Below are positions 5,531 through 10,987 of a DNA stretch of 20,182 bases, one piece after another. The position numbers and the translations under genes are program-made. The notes beneath the pieces were generated by a model that was not told the origin of the DNA, searched no databases, and saw only the letters and a program-made list of their open reading frames with translations. The stretch spans positions 1-20,182 of IMG/VR virus record IMGVR_UViG_3300032246_001034. One strand, 5' to 3'. This DNA comes from a virus. Each line of letters starts with the position of its first letter. The first letter of the stretch is position 1.

Positions 5531-5683
5531 TTACATTAAAGCATCTTCAAACTTAACAACTGGTTTTATTTCCTTTTTTACAACAATCTTCCAATCTGGT
5601 CGCAAAGATACTAAATATTTCGCTTCTGCTCTGCTTTTTGTTTTGCGAATCAAGCCTAGTTCATCATAAATGTAATAAATCAT
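5531..5683 (-). CDS. small conserved phage protein, 50 aa
   Basis: Read directly: ATG at 5683 overlaps the stop of the replication gene as ATGA, and TAA lies at 5531. The sequence (MIYYIYDELGLIRKTKSRAEAKYLV, shown in outline, then SLRPDWKIVVKK, then FEDALM) has a beta-alpha-beta layout: a hydrophobic strand, a turn with charged residues, a helix over RAEAKYLV and a closing strand. Short proteins of this type (YYxYDELGLIRKT) are frequent between phage replication genes, with unknown role. It exactly fills the space between two secure genes. Confidence 0.75.
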   Translation of the reverse strand: MIYYIYDELGLIRKTKSRAEAKYLVSLRPDWKIVVKKEIKPVVKFEDALM

Positions 5684-6456
5684 GCCCTAGCCCTTTCTTC
5701 TCTTTTGTCAATAATGAACTTTCTCATTTCAAAATAACTGTTAAATCGAGCTAGGCGAGGATCACCACCACATTCGACCCTGTATGCTTCTTCTATCTGT
5801 TGCTCTGTTCCTAGGGGCAATTCCTTGGGTTTTGTAGCCTGTTCCACAATTACTTCATCTAGCCAATGCTGACCCTTTAACCATCTTTCAGGGTCTTTTC
5901 TGTATTTGTTATCAGGCTTGGCAACTTTGTCTGCTTTTGCTTTATTGACAATGATCGCGATAAGTTGTGCATCTGGCTTAATCTTTTGCCATTGTTTAAT
6001 TGCATTAGGTTTGCCAACCTTTTTATCATAAGCATTCCAAAATAAATCAAAGCCTTCAGGCTGTATTGTTTTTATATGGTTCTTGGTTACTGGTTCTTGG
6101 TTACTGGTTGGTTGAACGATTGTTGAACGACTGTTGATTGCTCGTTTAAGGGCTGATGCTTTGCCAGCTTTAGAAGCATTTTCTATTAAAGAATGATAGT
6201 GAGCTATTTCTTGGTCGCATCTAGTGTGATGCCATCCATCATCAGTTTCTATAAAAAACATATTAAGAATGCCAGTAACTATGCTTTCACTATCTCTAGC
6301 ATTTGCTTTCATTGACAATACAAACAAGTTTTTTGGCAATGGCTTTTCAGTATCGTAATAAAGCCAAAGCAATTTCATATAAATACCAACTTCTTCATTG
6401 GTAAGATATGAAGTATCTTTTATGAAATCACCGATATGGTGTTGATAATAATGCAT
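5680..6456 (-). CDS. DUF1376 (YdaU-like) replication initiation protein
   Basis: A 258-aa protein. Residues 1-85 form a DUF1376 domain (MHYYQHHIGDFIKDTSYLT, then a helix with MKLLWLYYDTEKPLP, then W-H-H-T-R-C-D-Q-E), the winged-helix module of YdaU-like phage replication initiators. A polar linker follows, then a C-terminal block starting FDLFWNAYDKKVGKPNAIKQW, found in phage O/DnaT-like proteins that load the host helicase. An in-frame TTG lies five codons upstream, but the ATG at 6456 has AGGGA at good spacing and begins exactly like the family, so I use it. It likely binds an origin; none is recognised here. The next gene starts inside its stop (ATGA). Confidence 0.83.
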   Translation of the reverse strand: MHYYQHHIGDFIKDTSYLTNEEVGIYMKLLWLYYDTEKPLPKNLFVLSMKANARDSESIVTGILNMFFIETDDGWHHTRCDQEIAHYHSLIENASKAGKASALKRAINSRSTIVQPTSNQEPVTKNHIKTIQPEGFDLFWNAYDKKVGKPNAIKQWQKIKPDAQLIAIIVNKAKADKVAKPDNKYRKDPERWLKGQHWLDEVIVEQATKPKELPLGTEQQIEEAYRVECGGDPRLARFNSYFEMRKFIIDKREERARA

Positions 6457-6564
6457 ACAATTCCCTGTCAAAGGCAGTCAATGGTGGACTTGGCAGAGAA
6501 GTGACTAAGTTCCTTTTCGGGTAAAGTAATGAGCTTTCCCCTAGCCTGTCCATAGACTTTACTA
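6457..6564. other. 108-bp spacer, unassigned
   Basis: This lies between the replication initiator and the upstream nuclease-like gene, both on the minus strand. It is unusually long for this packed operon. A minus-strand ATG near 6530 opens a frame of about 42 codons running out of frame into the initiator gene, but it lacks a ribosome-binding site. It is also richer in G and C than its surroundings. It could be a leader, an origin or a recent insertion; I see no clear repeat or structure beyond a 6-bp GTAAAG/CTTTAC pair. Confidence 0.35.
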
Positions 6565-6876
6565 CTAAAACTCAAATTCCTTAACATCAAATCTTCCATT
6601 GTCTTTTTTGTACCAACCAAAGACAATAATTCGCCAACCAGCTTCCAGCAATAGGGGTAAATACTCAGATTCTTCTATTTTCTTAATTCTGGCTGACATA
6701 TTCGATTTAGATGTGATCTGTACCCCTATCGTATCGCCTTTGCCAATAGCCAGAATGTCGAATACCCCAAATAAATCTTTTTTTCTTTTGGTAAAAGCAT
6801 TGTAGCTTTCGACTATATCGCATTGGTAGCCCCTGTCTTTTAGAAGTGCAACAGTTCTTTGATTTAAGCTAGTCAT
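6565..6876 (-). CDS. PD-(D/E)XK-like phage nuclease, putative
   Basis: A 103-aa protein starting MTSLNQRTVALLKDRGY, followed by an E-x-Y-N-A-F stretch, then K-x-D34-L-F-G-V-F-D40-I-L-A-I and G-V-Q53-I-T55 and S-N-M-S-A-R-I. This pattern (an acidic strand D-L-F-G-x-x-D, then a G-V-Q-x-T strand) is characteristic of a small phage family with a restriction-endonuclease-like fold, compatible with resolvase or repair nuclease activity, though the usual Lys is replaced. It is the first gene of the leftward operon, reading away from the divergent control region. GGG lies just before the ATG, too close for a normal ribosome-binding site, so translation may be leaderless or weak. Confidence 0.65.
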   Translation of the reverse strand: MTSLNQRTVALLKDRGYQCDIVESYNAFTKRKKDLFGVFDILAIGKGDTIGVQITSKSNMSARIKKIEESEYLPLLLEAGWRIIVFGWYKKDNGRFDVKEFEF

Positions 6877-7026
6877 CCCTAATCATACAATAAAATACTT
6901 TGTTGCTTTTTTACCACATTTTATATTAGGGTTTGTCCTATGCTGATTTTTGTTTACTTTAGCAAAAAGATAGTTCAATATTCACCCATGCAGTAAATTT
7001 TTTATCACAACCGAAAGGAATTACAA
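6877..7026. promoter_or_regulatory. divergent operon control region
   Basis: The 150 bases between the two early operons. An interrupted inverted repeat spans 6877-6931: CCCTAAT (6877-6883) pairs with ATTAGGG (6925-6931), and inside it ATAAAAT (6890-6896) pairs with ATTTTAT (6918-6924). The enclosed 21 bases contain most of a third copy of the repeat found at 39-59 and 502-522. On the plus strand TTTACT at 6957, 17 bases and CAATAT is a weak promoter candidate only. AAAGGAA seven bases before the ATG at 7027 is a strong ribosome-binding site. Confidence 0.5.
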
Positions 7027-7239
7027 ATGATTAAATTATTTTTAAACCAAGTTGAAGCAACTGATACAAGTCGTGGTTATTGGATTGGCGAAACAGAAGC
7101 CATTTGTATTAACACCAATGTTGCTGAATTAAAAAATACTCCAGTTGAATTTTATGGCGATGATATGTTTGATGTTGTTCGTCAAGTTCAAGCAGTTTTA
7201 AAATCTAAAGGTTTGCCAACTGGCATTCAAGTTGTTTAA
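7027..7239 (+). CDS. hypothetical protein, 70 aa
   Basis: The first gene of the rightward early operon, with the best ribosome-binding site in that operon (AAAGGAA). The 70-aa product is short and acidic and looks alpha/beta: MIKLFLNQV strand, a segment with W-I-G-E-T-E-A-I-C, then a helix (DDMFDVVRQVQAVLKSKG). No family is recognised and no catalytic motif seen. First-gene position under a strong ribosome-binding site suggests high early expression, as for phage regulators or host-takeover proteins (inference). Confidence 0.7.
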   Translation: MIKLFLNQVEATDTSRGYWIGETEAICINTNVAELKNTPVEFYGDDMFDVVRQVQAVLKSKGLPTGIQVV

Positions 7240-7245
7240 TATTAC

Positions 7246-7261
7246 AGCCCCTTCGGGGGCT
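7246..7261 (+). repeat. UUCG-tetraloop hairpin in operon leader gap
   Basis: AGCCCC-TTCG-GGGGCT is a perfect 6-bp stem, with five G-C pairs, capped by the very stable UUCG tetraloop, in the 42-base gap between the first two genes of the rightward operon. There is no T-run afterwards, so it is not a classic terminator. Protection of the upstream message from 3' exonucleases or partial attenuation is plausible. Confidence 0.6.
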
Positions 7262-7281
7262 ACTTACAAGGAATCACAATT

Positions 7282-7578
7282 ATGAAAACATATCGCCTAA
7301 AAGAAGCCATCAAAGTATTAGCTCATGGTGGTTTTGTTAAAGAACCTTCATATTATTTTTCTAAGCACAGCCCATTGTTTGATAAGTTTGGTGCATTGAT
7401 TGGCTGGGTAACTTATGATTGTTACTTTGAAATAACAGATGTTTTGGGTTATGAGCATAATGGTGGCTTGCTTAAATCAGGCAGAAGATTTGATGGTTTA
7501 GATACAGATAGGGCAACACCTTTTTCCACTATTAGTGGTGATTTTTATTCAGTAGATAAGATGTTACAAGTAGCTTAA
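7282..7578 (+). CDS. hypothetical protein, 98 aa
   Basis: A 98-aa protein preceded by AAGGAA (nine bases upstream). It is rich in aromatic residues and glycine (PSYYFSKHSPLFDKFGALIGWVTYDCYFE), suggesting a compact beta-rich fold, and ends with a short helix. No family, signal peptide or membrane segment is recognised. It sits between the UUCG hairpin and the next gene, 16 bases downstream. Early position and small size are typical of phage accessory proteins acting on the host, but no function can be claimed. Confidence 0.68.
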   Translation: MKTYRLKEAIKVLAHGGFVKEPSYYFSKHSPLFDKFGALIGWVTYDCYFEITDVLGYEHNGGLLKSGRRFDGLDTDRATPFSTISGDFYSVDKMLQVA

Positions 7579-7594
7579 TTAAACAGGAAAAGAT

Positions 7595-7855
7595 ATGAAC
7601 AACCCATTAACATTATTGCAACAACAGCGACTTATTAATGCATCCAGCAAAATGAGCCGAGAAGAATGGAACAAGTTGCCAGTTGGCATTACAGACCAGA
7701 TTGCCGCTAGGATCGACAGAGTAATCCTAGAACTGCATGAGGAAAATCCTATGGCTTTTAGCACCATTGCTTATTATGATGAAGCATTAGGTAAAGTTGT
7801 ATATACAAAAAAATCAGTTGGCATGGATTTTTATAGATATGGGCATAGGAGATAA
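7595..7855 (+). CDS. hypothetical protein, 86 aa
   Basis: An 86-aa protein with AGGAAAAG upstream of the ATG. The N-terminal half is helical (LTLLQQQRLINASSKMSREEW, outlined) with a further helix ITDQIAARIDRVILELHEE. The C-terminal part is beta-like and basic (KVVYTKKSVGMDFYRYGHRR). The basic tail suggests nucleic-acid contact, but no family is recognised. Its stop (TAA, 7853-7855) lies inside the ribosome-binding region of the next gene, only one base before that start. Confidence 0.68.
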   Translation: MNNPLTLLQQQRLINASSKMSREEWNKLPVGITDQIAARIDRVILELHEENPMAFSTIAYYDEALGKVVYTKKSVGMDFYRYGHRR

Positions 7856-7856
7856 C

Positions 7857-7949
7857 ATGAAAGACTTTATCTTAGGTGGCTTACTTGGCTTGATGTTTGC
7901 TATAGTAATTTTTGGAACTCATTATCTTAGAACTGGATATGTGATATGA
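7857..7949 (+). CDS. 30-aa membrane peptide
   Basis: Read directly: ATG at 7857 with a perfect AGGAG six bases upstream, ending in TGA at 7949. The peptide MKDFILGGLLGLMFAIVIFG, then THYLRTGYVI, is a single glycine-rich hydrophobic helix with a short polar tail. The next gene starts inside its stop (ATGA). The strong ribosome-binding site and coupling make it one of the better supported microproteins here. Role is unknown; early membrane peptides of phages often interfere with host membrane complexes (inference). Confidence 0.72.
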   Translation: MKDFILGGLLGLMFAIVIFGTHYLRTGYVI

Positions 7950-8227
7950 ACAAATATGATAACTGGCTTGAATCTCCATACAATGAAGCTGAAAATGAAC
8001 AAGCTGAACTTGATGAACAAATAGCTGAGTTGCTCAATGGCGATTACAACCCAGACCTACCAGAAAATATTAAAGAAGCCTTTTTAAATGATGCTTTCTT
8101 TGGTGCTCATTGGGATGCTTTAGTAGATGCCATTCAAAAAAATGAAAAAGCAGTCATTGGTCTAATTATTACTACTTGTCTATATGAGTATTGGGAAACC
8201 AGAGCAGAACAGGATTGCCAGCCATGA
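7946..8227 (+). CDS. acidic hypothetical protein, 93 aa
   Basis: A 93-aa strongly acidic protein. Its N-terminal third is rich in Asn, Glu and Asp (YDNWLESPYNEAENEQAELD), followed by helices (NIKEAFLNDAFFGAHWDALVDAIQ) and a C-terminal helix ITTCLYEYWETRAEQ. Net charge and size are consistent with a DNA-mimic or adaptor protein, but no family supports that. The YDxWLESPY opening occurs in assorted phage proteins of unknown function. It is coupled by ATGA at both ends to two membrane peptide genes. Confidence 0.7.
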   Translation: MNKYDNWLESPYNEAENEQAELDEQIAELLNGDYNPDLPENIKEAFLNDAFFGAHWDALVDAIQKNEKAVIGLIITTCLYEYWETRAEQDCQP

Positions 8228-8334
8228 TAAACTTTTTAATTTGGTTTTTTGCTTTATCTGGTTTGGCTATCTGGGCATTTATTATTTTTGTCTTTATACA
8301 TATTTGCTTACAACTTTGGAATGCAGAAAAATGA
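8224..8334 (+). CDS. 36-aa membrane peptide
   Basis: Read directly: ATG at 8224 overlaps the stop of the 93-aa gene, and TGA lies at 8332-8334. The peptide is almost entirely hydrophobic (INFLIWFFALSGLAIWAFII, then FVFIHICLQLW) with a short polar tail NAEK, enough for one long membrane helix. It is rich in Phe, Ile and Trp. ATGA overlaps on both sides support translation. A 72-codon frame overlapping this stretch in another phase is judged a shadow. Confidence 0.65.
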   Translation: MINFLIWFFALSGLAIWAFIIFVFIHICLQLWNAEK

Positions 8335-8402
8335 ATCCAATCAAATCACAATTTTGGTATATCTTACAAAGAGAAATTGCAAACAGAAAGAATAAGAAAT
8401 GA
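8331..8402 (+). CDS. 23-aa basic micropeptide
   Basis: Read directly: MNPIKSQFWYILQREIANRK, then NKK, ending in TGA at 8400-8402. It is short and strongly basic with an aromatic centre (FWY), like an amphipathic nucleic-acid- or membrane-surface-binding helix. Both ends overlap neighbours by ATGA, so ribosomes finishing the 36-aa gene could run through it into the Sak3 gene. It may act mainly as a coupling bridge for the annealing protein. Confidence 0.55.
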   Translation: MNPIKSQFWYILQREIANRKNKK

Positions 8403-8947
8403 ACAAATACAAAGAACTCAGAACAATAGATGTATCTAATGAAATAAAAAAGATGGGTCGATTTAATTATTTGCCTTGGGTATATTCTGTTGATACATTG
8501 TTACAACATGACCCACAAGCCAACTGGACTTATGGTGAACCACAAATTTACAATGGCACAATGATGGTTAATTGTTCTGTTACTGCATTTGGCAAAACCA
8601 TGACTGAGTATTTGCCAGTTAAAGATAACAATAACAAAGCGATCACCAACCCAACTGCAATGGCTATAAATAATGCACAGAAAAGGGTTTTGGTTAAGTG
8701 CATCGCAATATGCACAGGCATTGGTTTATCATTGTATGCTGGGGATGAATTTTGGGATGAACCAGAAGAATCAATAGTTGATAAAGTTAATGCAATGTTA
8801 GAATCAGCTAAAACCCCAGAAGAATTAATAAAAGTATTTGGTGAAAATTGGGCAAAATTAAAAGGTAAAAAACAGCAAGATGAAGTTAAGCCAGTTTATG
8901 AAAAGCGAAAGGCAGAACTAAATGCGACTAGCCCAAGAGCAACCTGA
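8399..8947 (+). CDS. Sak3-type ssDNA annealing protein (DUF1071)
   Basis: A 182-aa protein of the DUF1071/Sak3 group, single-strand annealing proteins in the Rad52-like superfamily that pair complementary strands during phage recombination. Visible features: Y24-L-P-W27 near the start, a segment with HDPQANWTY, then G-x-T-M-T-E-Y-L-P-V-K-D-N-N-N-K, then NPTAMAINNAQKRVLVKCIA and G-L-S-L-Y-A-G-D-E. These are the core blocks of the family. The tail is acidic/basic mixed and likely flexible. The YqaJ-type exonuclease and SSB-like protein downstream complete a Red-like set. Coupled by ATGA upstream; it overlaps the zinc-ribbon gene by 26 bases. Confidence 0.85.
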   Translation: MNKYKELRTIDVSNEIKKMGRFNYLPWVYSVDTLLQHDPQANWTYGEPQIYNGTMMVNCSVTAFGKTMTEYLPVKDNNNKAITNPTAMAINNAQKRVLVKCIAICTGIGLSLYAGDEFWDEPEESIVDKVNAMLESAKTPEELIKVFGENWAKLKGKKQQDEVKPVYEKRKAELNATSPRAT

Positions 8948-9119
8948 TAATGTTTGCACCGATTGTGGCAAACAATGGGGACTAGGAAAGCCCAGACATC
9001 ATGAGTACCGAGTTTGGCTAGATACTTGTGATGTATGCAAGAAATTAACAGCAGTATGTGATGCATCAGAATATAGGTACTTGAAAGTAGGCTGGGATGG
9101 AAAAGAAGTTTTGTGTTAG
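8922..9119 (+). CDS. zinc-ribbon protein, 65 aa
   Basis: A 65-aa protein with C12-x2-C15 (VCTDCGKQWG) and C36-x2-C39 (DTCDVCKKL), plus histidines 26 and 27 between them, consistent with one zinc site. It ends in a short beta-rich stretch. Small zinc ribbons of this kind are common within phage recombination operons, but no role is established. It overlaps the end of the annealing-protein gene by 26 bases and the next, also cysteine-paired, gene by 23. Two adjacent zinc-ribbon genes may have arisen by duplication, though sequence similarity beyond the cysteines is slight. Confidence 0.75.
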   Translation: MRLAQEQPDNVCTDCGKQWGLGKPRHHEYRVWLDTCDVCKKLTAVCDASEYRYLKVGWDGKEVLC

Positions 9120-9246
9120 TTGTCAATCATTAAGAGAAGCAGATGGTTTTAAATTAGTATTAAGAAATAAGACAAAAGTGTGGAAGTGTGCAGTTTGTTT
9201 GAAGCGACAATCCGATCAACAATATAGGAGTAAACATGGTAGATAA
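9097..9246 (+). CDS. small zinc-ribbon protein, 49 aa
   Basis: Read directly: ATG at 9097, TAA at 9244-9246. It has C6-x2-C9 (KKFCVSCQ) and C31-x2-C34 (WKCAVCLKR), separated by a charged beta-like stretch, then a basic Gln/Arg/Lys tail (QSDQQYRSKHGR). The layout is a single zinc ribbon with a possible nucleic-acid-binding tail. It overlaps both neighbours (23 and 11 bases), which fits the operon's gap-free style. The tail region holds AGGAG for the following gene. Confidence 0.68.
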   Translation: MEKKFCVSCQSLREADGFKLVLRNKTKVWKCAVCLKRQSDQQYRSKHGR

Positions 9247-9457
9247 AGACTTTATTTATACTTCAGCAAGCACCGATATTACTATTAGGTGGCGAAAAAT
9301 ATATGGCTATATTCCAGCAAGTGAACAAGCACATTACAAAAAAAAATGGGCTGATTTTAAAGCATTATTTAATAGGACATTGGATGATTCTGATGCTATA
9401 TTTATTGATCCTAAAGTGCAACAGATTTGGCAGAAACAGCGAAAGCATAAAGTATGA
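9236..9457 (+). CDS. hypothetical protein, 73 aa
   Basis: A 73-aa protein with a strong ribosome-binding site (AGGAG seven bases before the ATG). The pattern DFIYTSASTDITIRWRKIYGYIPAS, outlined, followed by a basic helix and LDDSDAIFIDPKVQQIWQ resembles a small phage family in which a short N-terminal strand, a W-R/P-P turn and an LDDS motif recur. It has no known activity. It is coupled by ATGA to the next gene. Confidence 0.7.
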   Translation: MVDKDFIYTSASTDITIRWRKIYGYIPASEQAHYKKKWADFKALFNRTLDDSDAIFIDPKVQQIWQKQRKHKV

Positions 9458-9657
9458 ATCCATTTGCACAAAAGGAATTCGATAAGATACCAAAAGCTGT
9501 CTATGCACCAGAAGAATATTTTGAAATGGGCTGGATGTCGGCAATCAACACTTTGTCTAAGGAATTTATGACTAAATGGGAAAAAGCAGAAATTGAAGAT
9601 ACCCAATTAGTTCATGAACACCAGCAAATGCCAATGCCAGATGATGAAGCAGAATAA
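9454..9657 (+). CDS. hypothetical protein, 67 aa
   Basis: A 67-aa acidic helical protein (EEYFEMGWMSAINTLSKEFM, then KWEKAEIED) with a His/Gln/Met-rich tail ending in DDEAE. No domain is recognised. It is ATGA-coupled to the gene before it, and its last codons overlap the start of the following cysteine-containing gene. The acidic C-terminus is reminiscent of tails that bind SSB partners or act as disordered linkers, but that is only an observation. Confidence 0.66.
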   Translation: MNPFAQKEFDKIPKAVYAPEEYFEMGWMSAINTLSKEFMTKWEKAEIEDTQLVHEHQQMPMPDDEAE

Positions 9658-9874
9658 TTGGTATCCATTATGTTTTGAATCAAGAACTCAATATATTTCA
9701 TGGCAACAGGCAAGAGATTATGCTCATGAAGTAGCTTCAGTTTGTGATGATTGTGATGCAGATTATTCAGCAGAAATGCAAAGACAAAAAAGGTGCATCC
9801 CACAAGATGCTATGTTCAACTCCACTAACAGTAAGAAATCATGCAAACTAAAGATTATTCAGAGTTATACCTAG
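9641..9874 (+). CDS. cysteine-motif conserved phage protein, about 78 aa
   Basis: The protein reads MMKQNNWYPLCFESRTQYIS, then WQQARDYAHEVASVCDDCDA, then YSAEMQRQKRC. The block ISWQQARDYAHEVASVCDDC is the recognisable core, with C35-x2-C38 and one more downstream cysteine, consistent with a small metal-binding phage protein whose relatives lie in recombination operons. An upstream ATG at 9614 is in frame, but its first nine codons are poor matches. I therefore prefer 9641 (or 9644), which overlaps the upstream stop by about 15 bases. Function is unknown. Confidence 0.7.
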   Translation: MMKQNNWYPLCFESRTQYISWQQARDYAHEVASVCDDCDADYSAEMQRQKRCIPQDAMFNSTNSKKSCKLKIIQSYT

Positions 9875-10029
9875 ATACCCAATGTGCTATCAAGAACTGT
9901 CATTTATTTTGCTTAAAAAGCGATTGGGAATCAGCAAGTAAAGCGGCAGAAGCAATATCAATATATGCAAAACAACTACAGGATACGATAAAAACTTATG
10001 ACAACATTCACAACAGAAGATCGGCTTAG
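9841..10029 (+). CDS. hypothetical protein, 62 aa
   Basis: A 62-aa helical protein (YLDTQCAIKNCHLFCLKSDW, then ESASKAAEAISIYAKQLQDT). Helix 1 carries C15, C20 and C24 but in no recognised metal-binding spacing. A helical hairpin that oligomerises is likely. It overlaps the gene before by 34 bases and the exonuclease gene after by 32, both in different frames. The long overlap with the exonuclease suggests either coupling or that the exonuclease starts later. No function is known. Confidence 0.66.
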   Translation: MQTKDYSELYLDTQCAIKNCHLFCLKSDWESASKAAEAISIYAKQLQDTIKTYDNIHNRRSA

Positions 10030-10678
10030 TGCCATAGAACCAATCCCTTTTGCTGGGTTGGTCGATTTAGAGATTAAACAGGGTACTGAGGAATGGCATC
10101 AGATTAGGCTTGGCAAAGTAACAGCCAGTAGGGTCGCTGATGTCATGTCCAAGGTTAAAACTGGGGAATCTGCTAGTCGAAAGAACTATAAGATGGATTT
10201 GGTGGTAGAAAGGCTTACAAACAGCCCTACAAGCAGTTTTAGCAGTCCAGCTATGCAATGGGGTACAGAAACAGAACCATTGGCTAGGATGGCTTATGAA
10301 GCCAAATTTGGGCTATTTGTAGATCAGGTTGCTTTTTGCAACCATCCTACTATCAAAAACTTTGGTTGTAGCCCAGATGGAGTGGTTGGGGATGGGCTTA
10401 TAGAAATTAAATGCCCAAATACTACTACCCATATTGAGTATTTAATGGGGGGTATTCCCCCAGCAAAGTATGTCCCACAAATGCAGACACAAATGGCTTG
10501 CACAGGGGCTAGATGGTGCGATTTTGTATCATTTGACCCTAGACTGCCATCTGAGTTGCAATTGATTGTAATTCGCCTGAATAGGGATGATGCATATATT
10601 CAGGAAATAGAAACAGAAGTTAAGCAGTTTTTAGAAGAAGTTGAACAAATTTACTCACAATTGAAAGCGAGAATGTAA
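9998..10678 (+). CDS. YqaJ-type viral recombinase (lambda-exonuclease family)
   Basis: A 226-aa 5'-3' exonuclease of the YqaJ/lambda-exonuclease branch of PD-(D/E)XK nucleases, which resects double-stranded ends to give the single strand bound by the annealing protein. Motifs in order: KQGTEEWHQIRLGKVTASR (27-45), W-G-T-E-T-E-P-L-A (88-96), C124-S-P-D127-G, E136-I-K138 as the catalytic pair, then V-P-Q-M-Q-T-Q-M-A-C (159-168). All catalytic positions are present and length is normal, so it looks functional. It partners with the upstream Sak3 gene and the following SSB-like gene. The start overlaps a neighbouring gene by 32 bases; the true start could be slightly later. Confidence 0.88.
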   Translation: MTTFTTEDRLSAIEPIPFAGLVDLEIKQGTEEWHQIRLGKVTASRVADVMSKVKTGESASRKNYKMDLVVERLTNSPTSSFSSPAMQWGTETEPLARMAYEAKFGLFVDQVAFCNHPTIKNFGCSPDGVVGDGLIEIKCPNTTTHIEYLMGGIPPAKYVPQMQTQMACTGARWCDFVSFDPRLPSELQLIVIRLNRDDAYIQEIETEVKQFLEEVEQIYSQLKARM

Positions 10679-10920
10679 TGGGCATTAAATATGATTGTAT
10701 TGTTAAGAATGGCACTTATACTGATAAAACTGGGGCTGAAAAGAACCGGTGGCAAAAGATTGGTGTTTGTGTAGAAACCAAACAAGGTGGTCTGGCAGTT
10801 AAGCTAGAAACTATCCCTGTAACTTGGGATGGTTGGATTTCTTTAGCAGAGCCAAAGCCAAGGGAAAATGCTCCACAAGCTGTAGCACTTAGTGGTATAG
10901 AAGAAGATATACCCTTTTAA
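10678..10920 (+). CDS. SSB-like single-strand DNA-binding protein
   Basis: An 80-aa protein with an OB-fold-like beta pattern (MGIKYDCIVKNGTYTDKTGA, then K-N-R-W-Q-K-I-G-V-C-V) and a proline/alanine linker leading to an acidic, hydrophobic tip, IEEDIPF. Such a D-I-P-F end is the docking tail of bacterial SSB proteins, which recruit repair partners. It is shorter than cellular SSB but like several phage forms. It shares one base with the exonuclease stop (TAATG) and closes the recombination module (annealing protein, exonuclease, SSB). The structured junction at 10933-10996 begins 13 bases after its stop. Confidence 0.7.
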   Translation: MGIKYDCIVKNGTYTDKTGAEKNRWQKIGVCVETKQGGLAVKLETIPVTWDGWISLAEPKPRENAPQAVALSGIEEDIPF

Positions 10921-10987
10921 TGAAAAATAGCAGATAGGACTATTACTTCACGATTCTGCGACAGCCCAGAATCTTCCTATCAGGCTG
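10921..10987. repeat. interlocking inverted repeats, possible RNA pseudoknot
   Basis: The junction between the convergent SSB and lysozyme genes has three perfect 7-bp complementary pairs: GATAGGA (10933-10939) with TCCTATC (10975-10981); GATTCTG (10952-10958) with CAGAATC (10967-10973); and GACAGCC (10960-10966), lying in the loop of the second stem, with GGCTGTC (10983-10989). They are mutually compatible as a pseudoknot. A fourth pair, GAATCTT (10969-10975) with AAGATTC (10990-10996), competes. On the minus strand the element is followed by a T-run near 10929, which suits termination of the lysis operon. Confidence 0.65.

Noticed and set aside
6457-6564. Short minus-strand frame starting near 6530
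   Set aside because: It has no ribosome-binding site, no recognisable motif, and runs far into the replication gene out of frame.
8184-8402. 72-codon plus-strand frame overlapping two short membrane/basic peptides
   Set aside because: Its N-terminal part overlaps a certain gene out of frame and it has no ribosome-binding site. The two shorter frames join seamlessly by ATGA at both ends.
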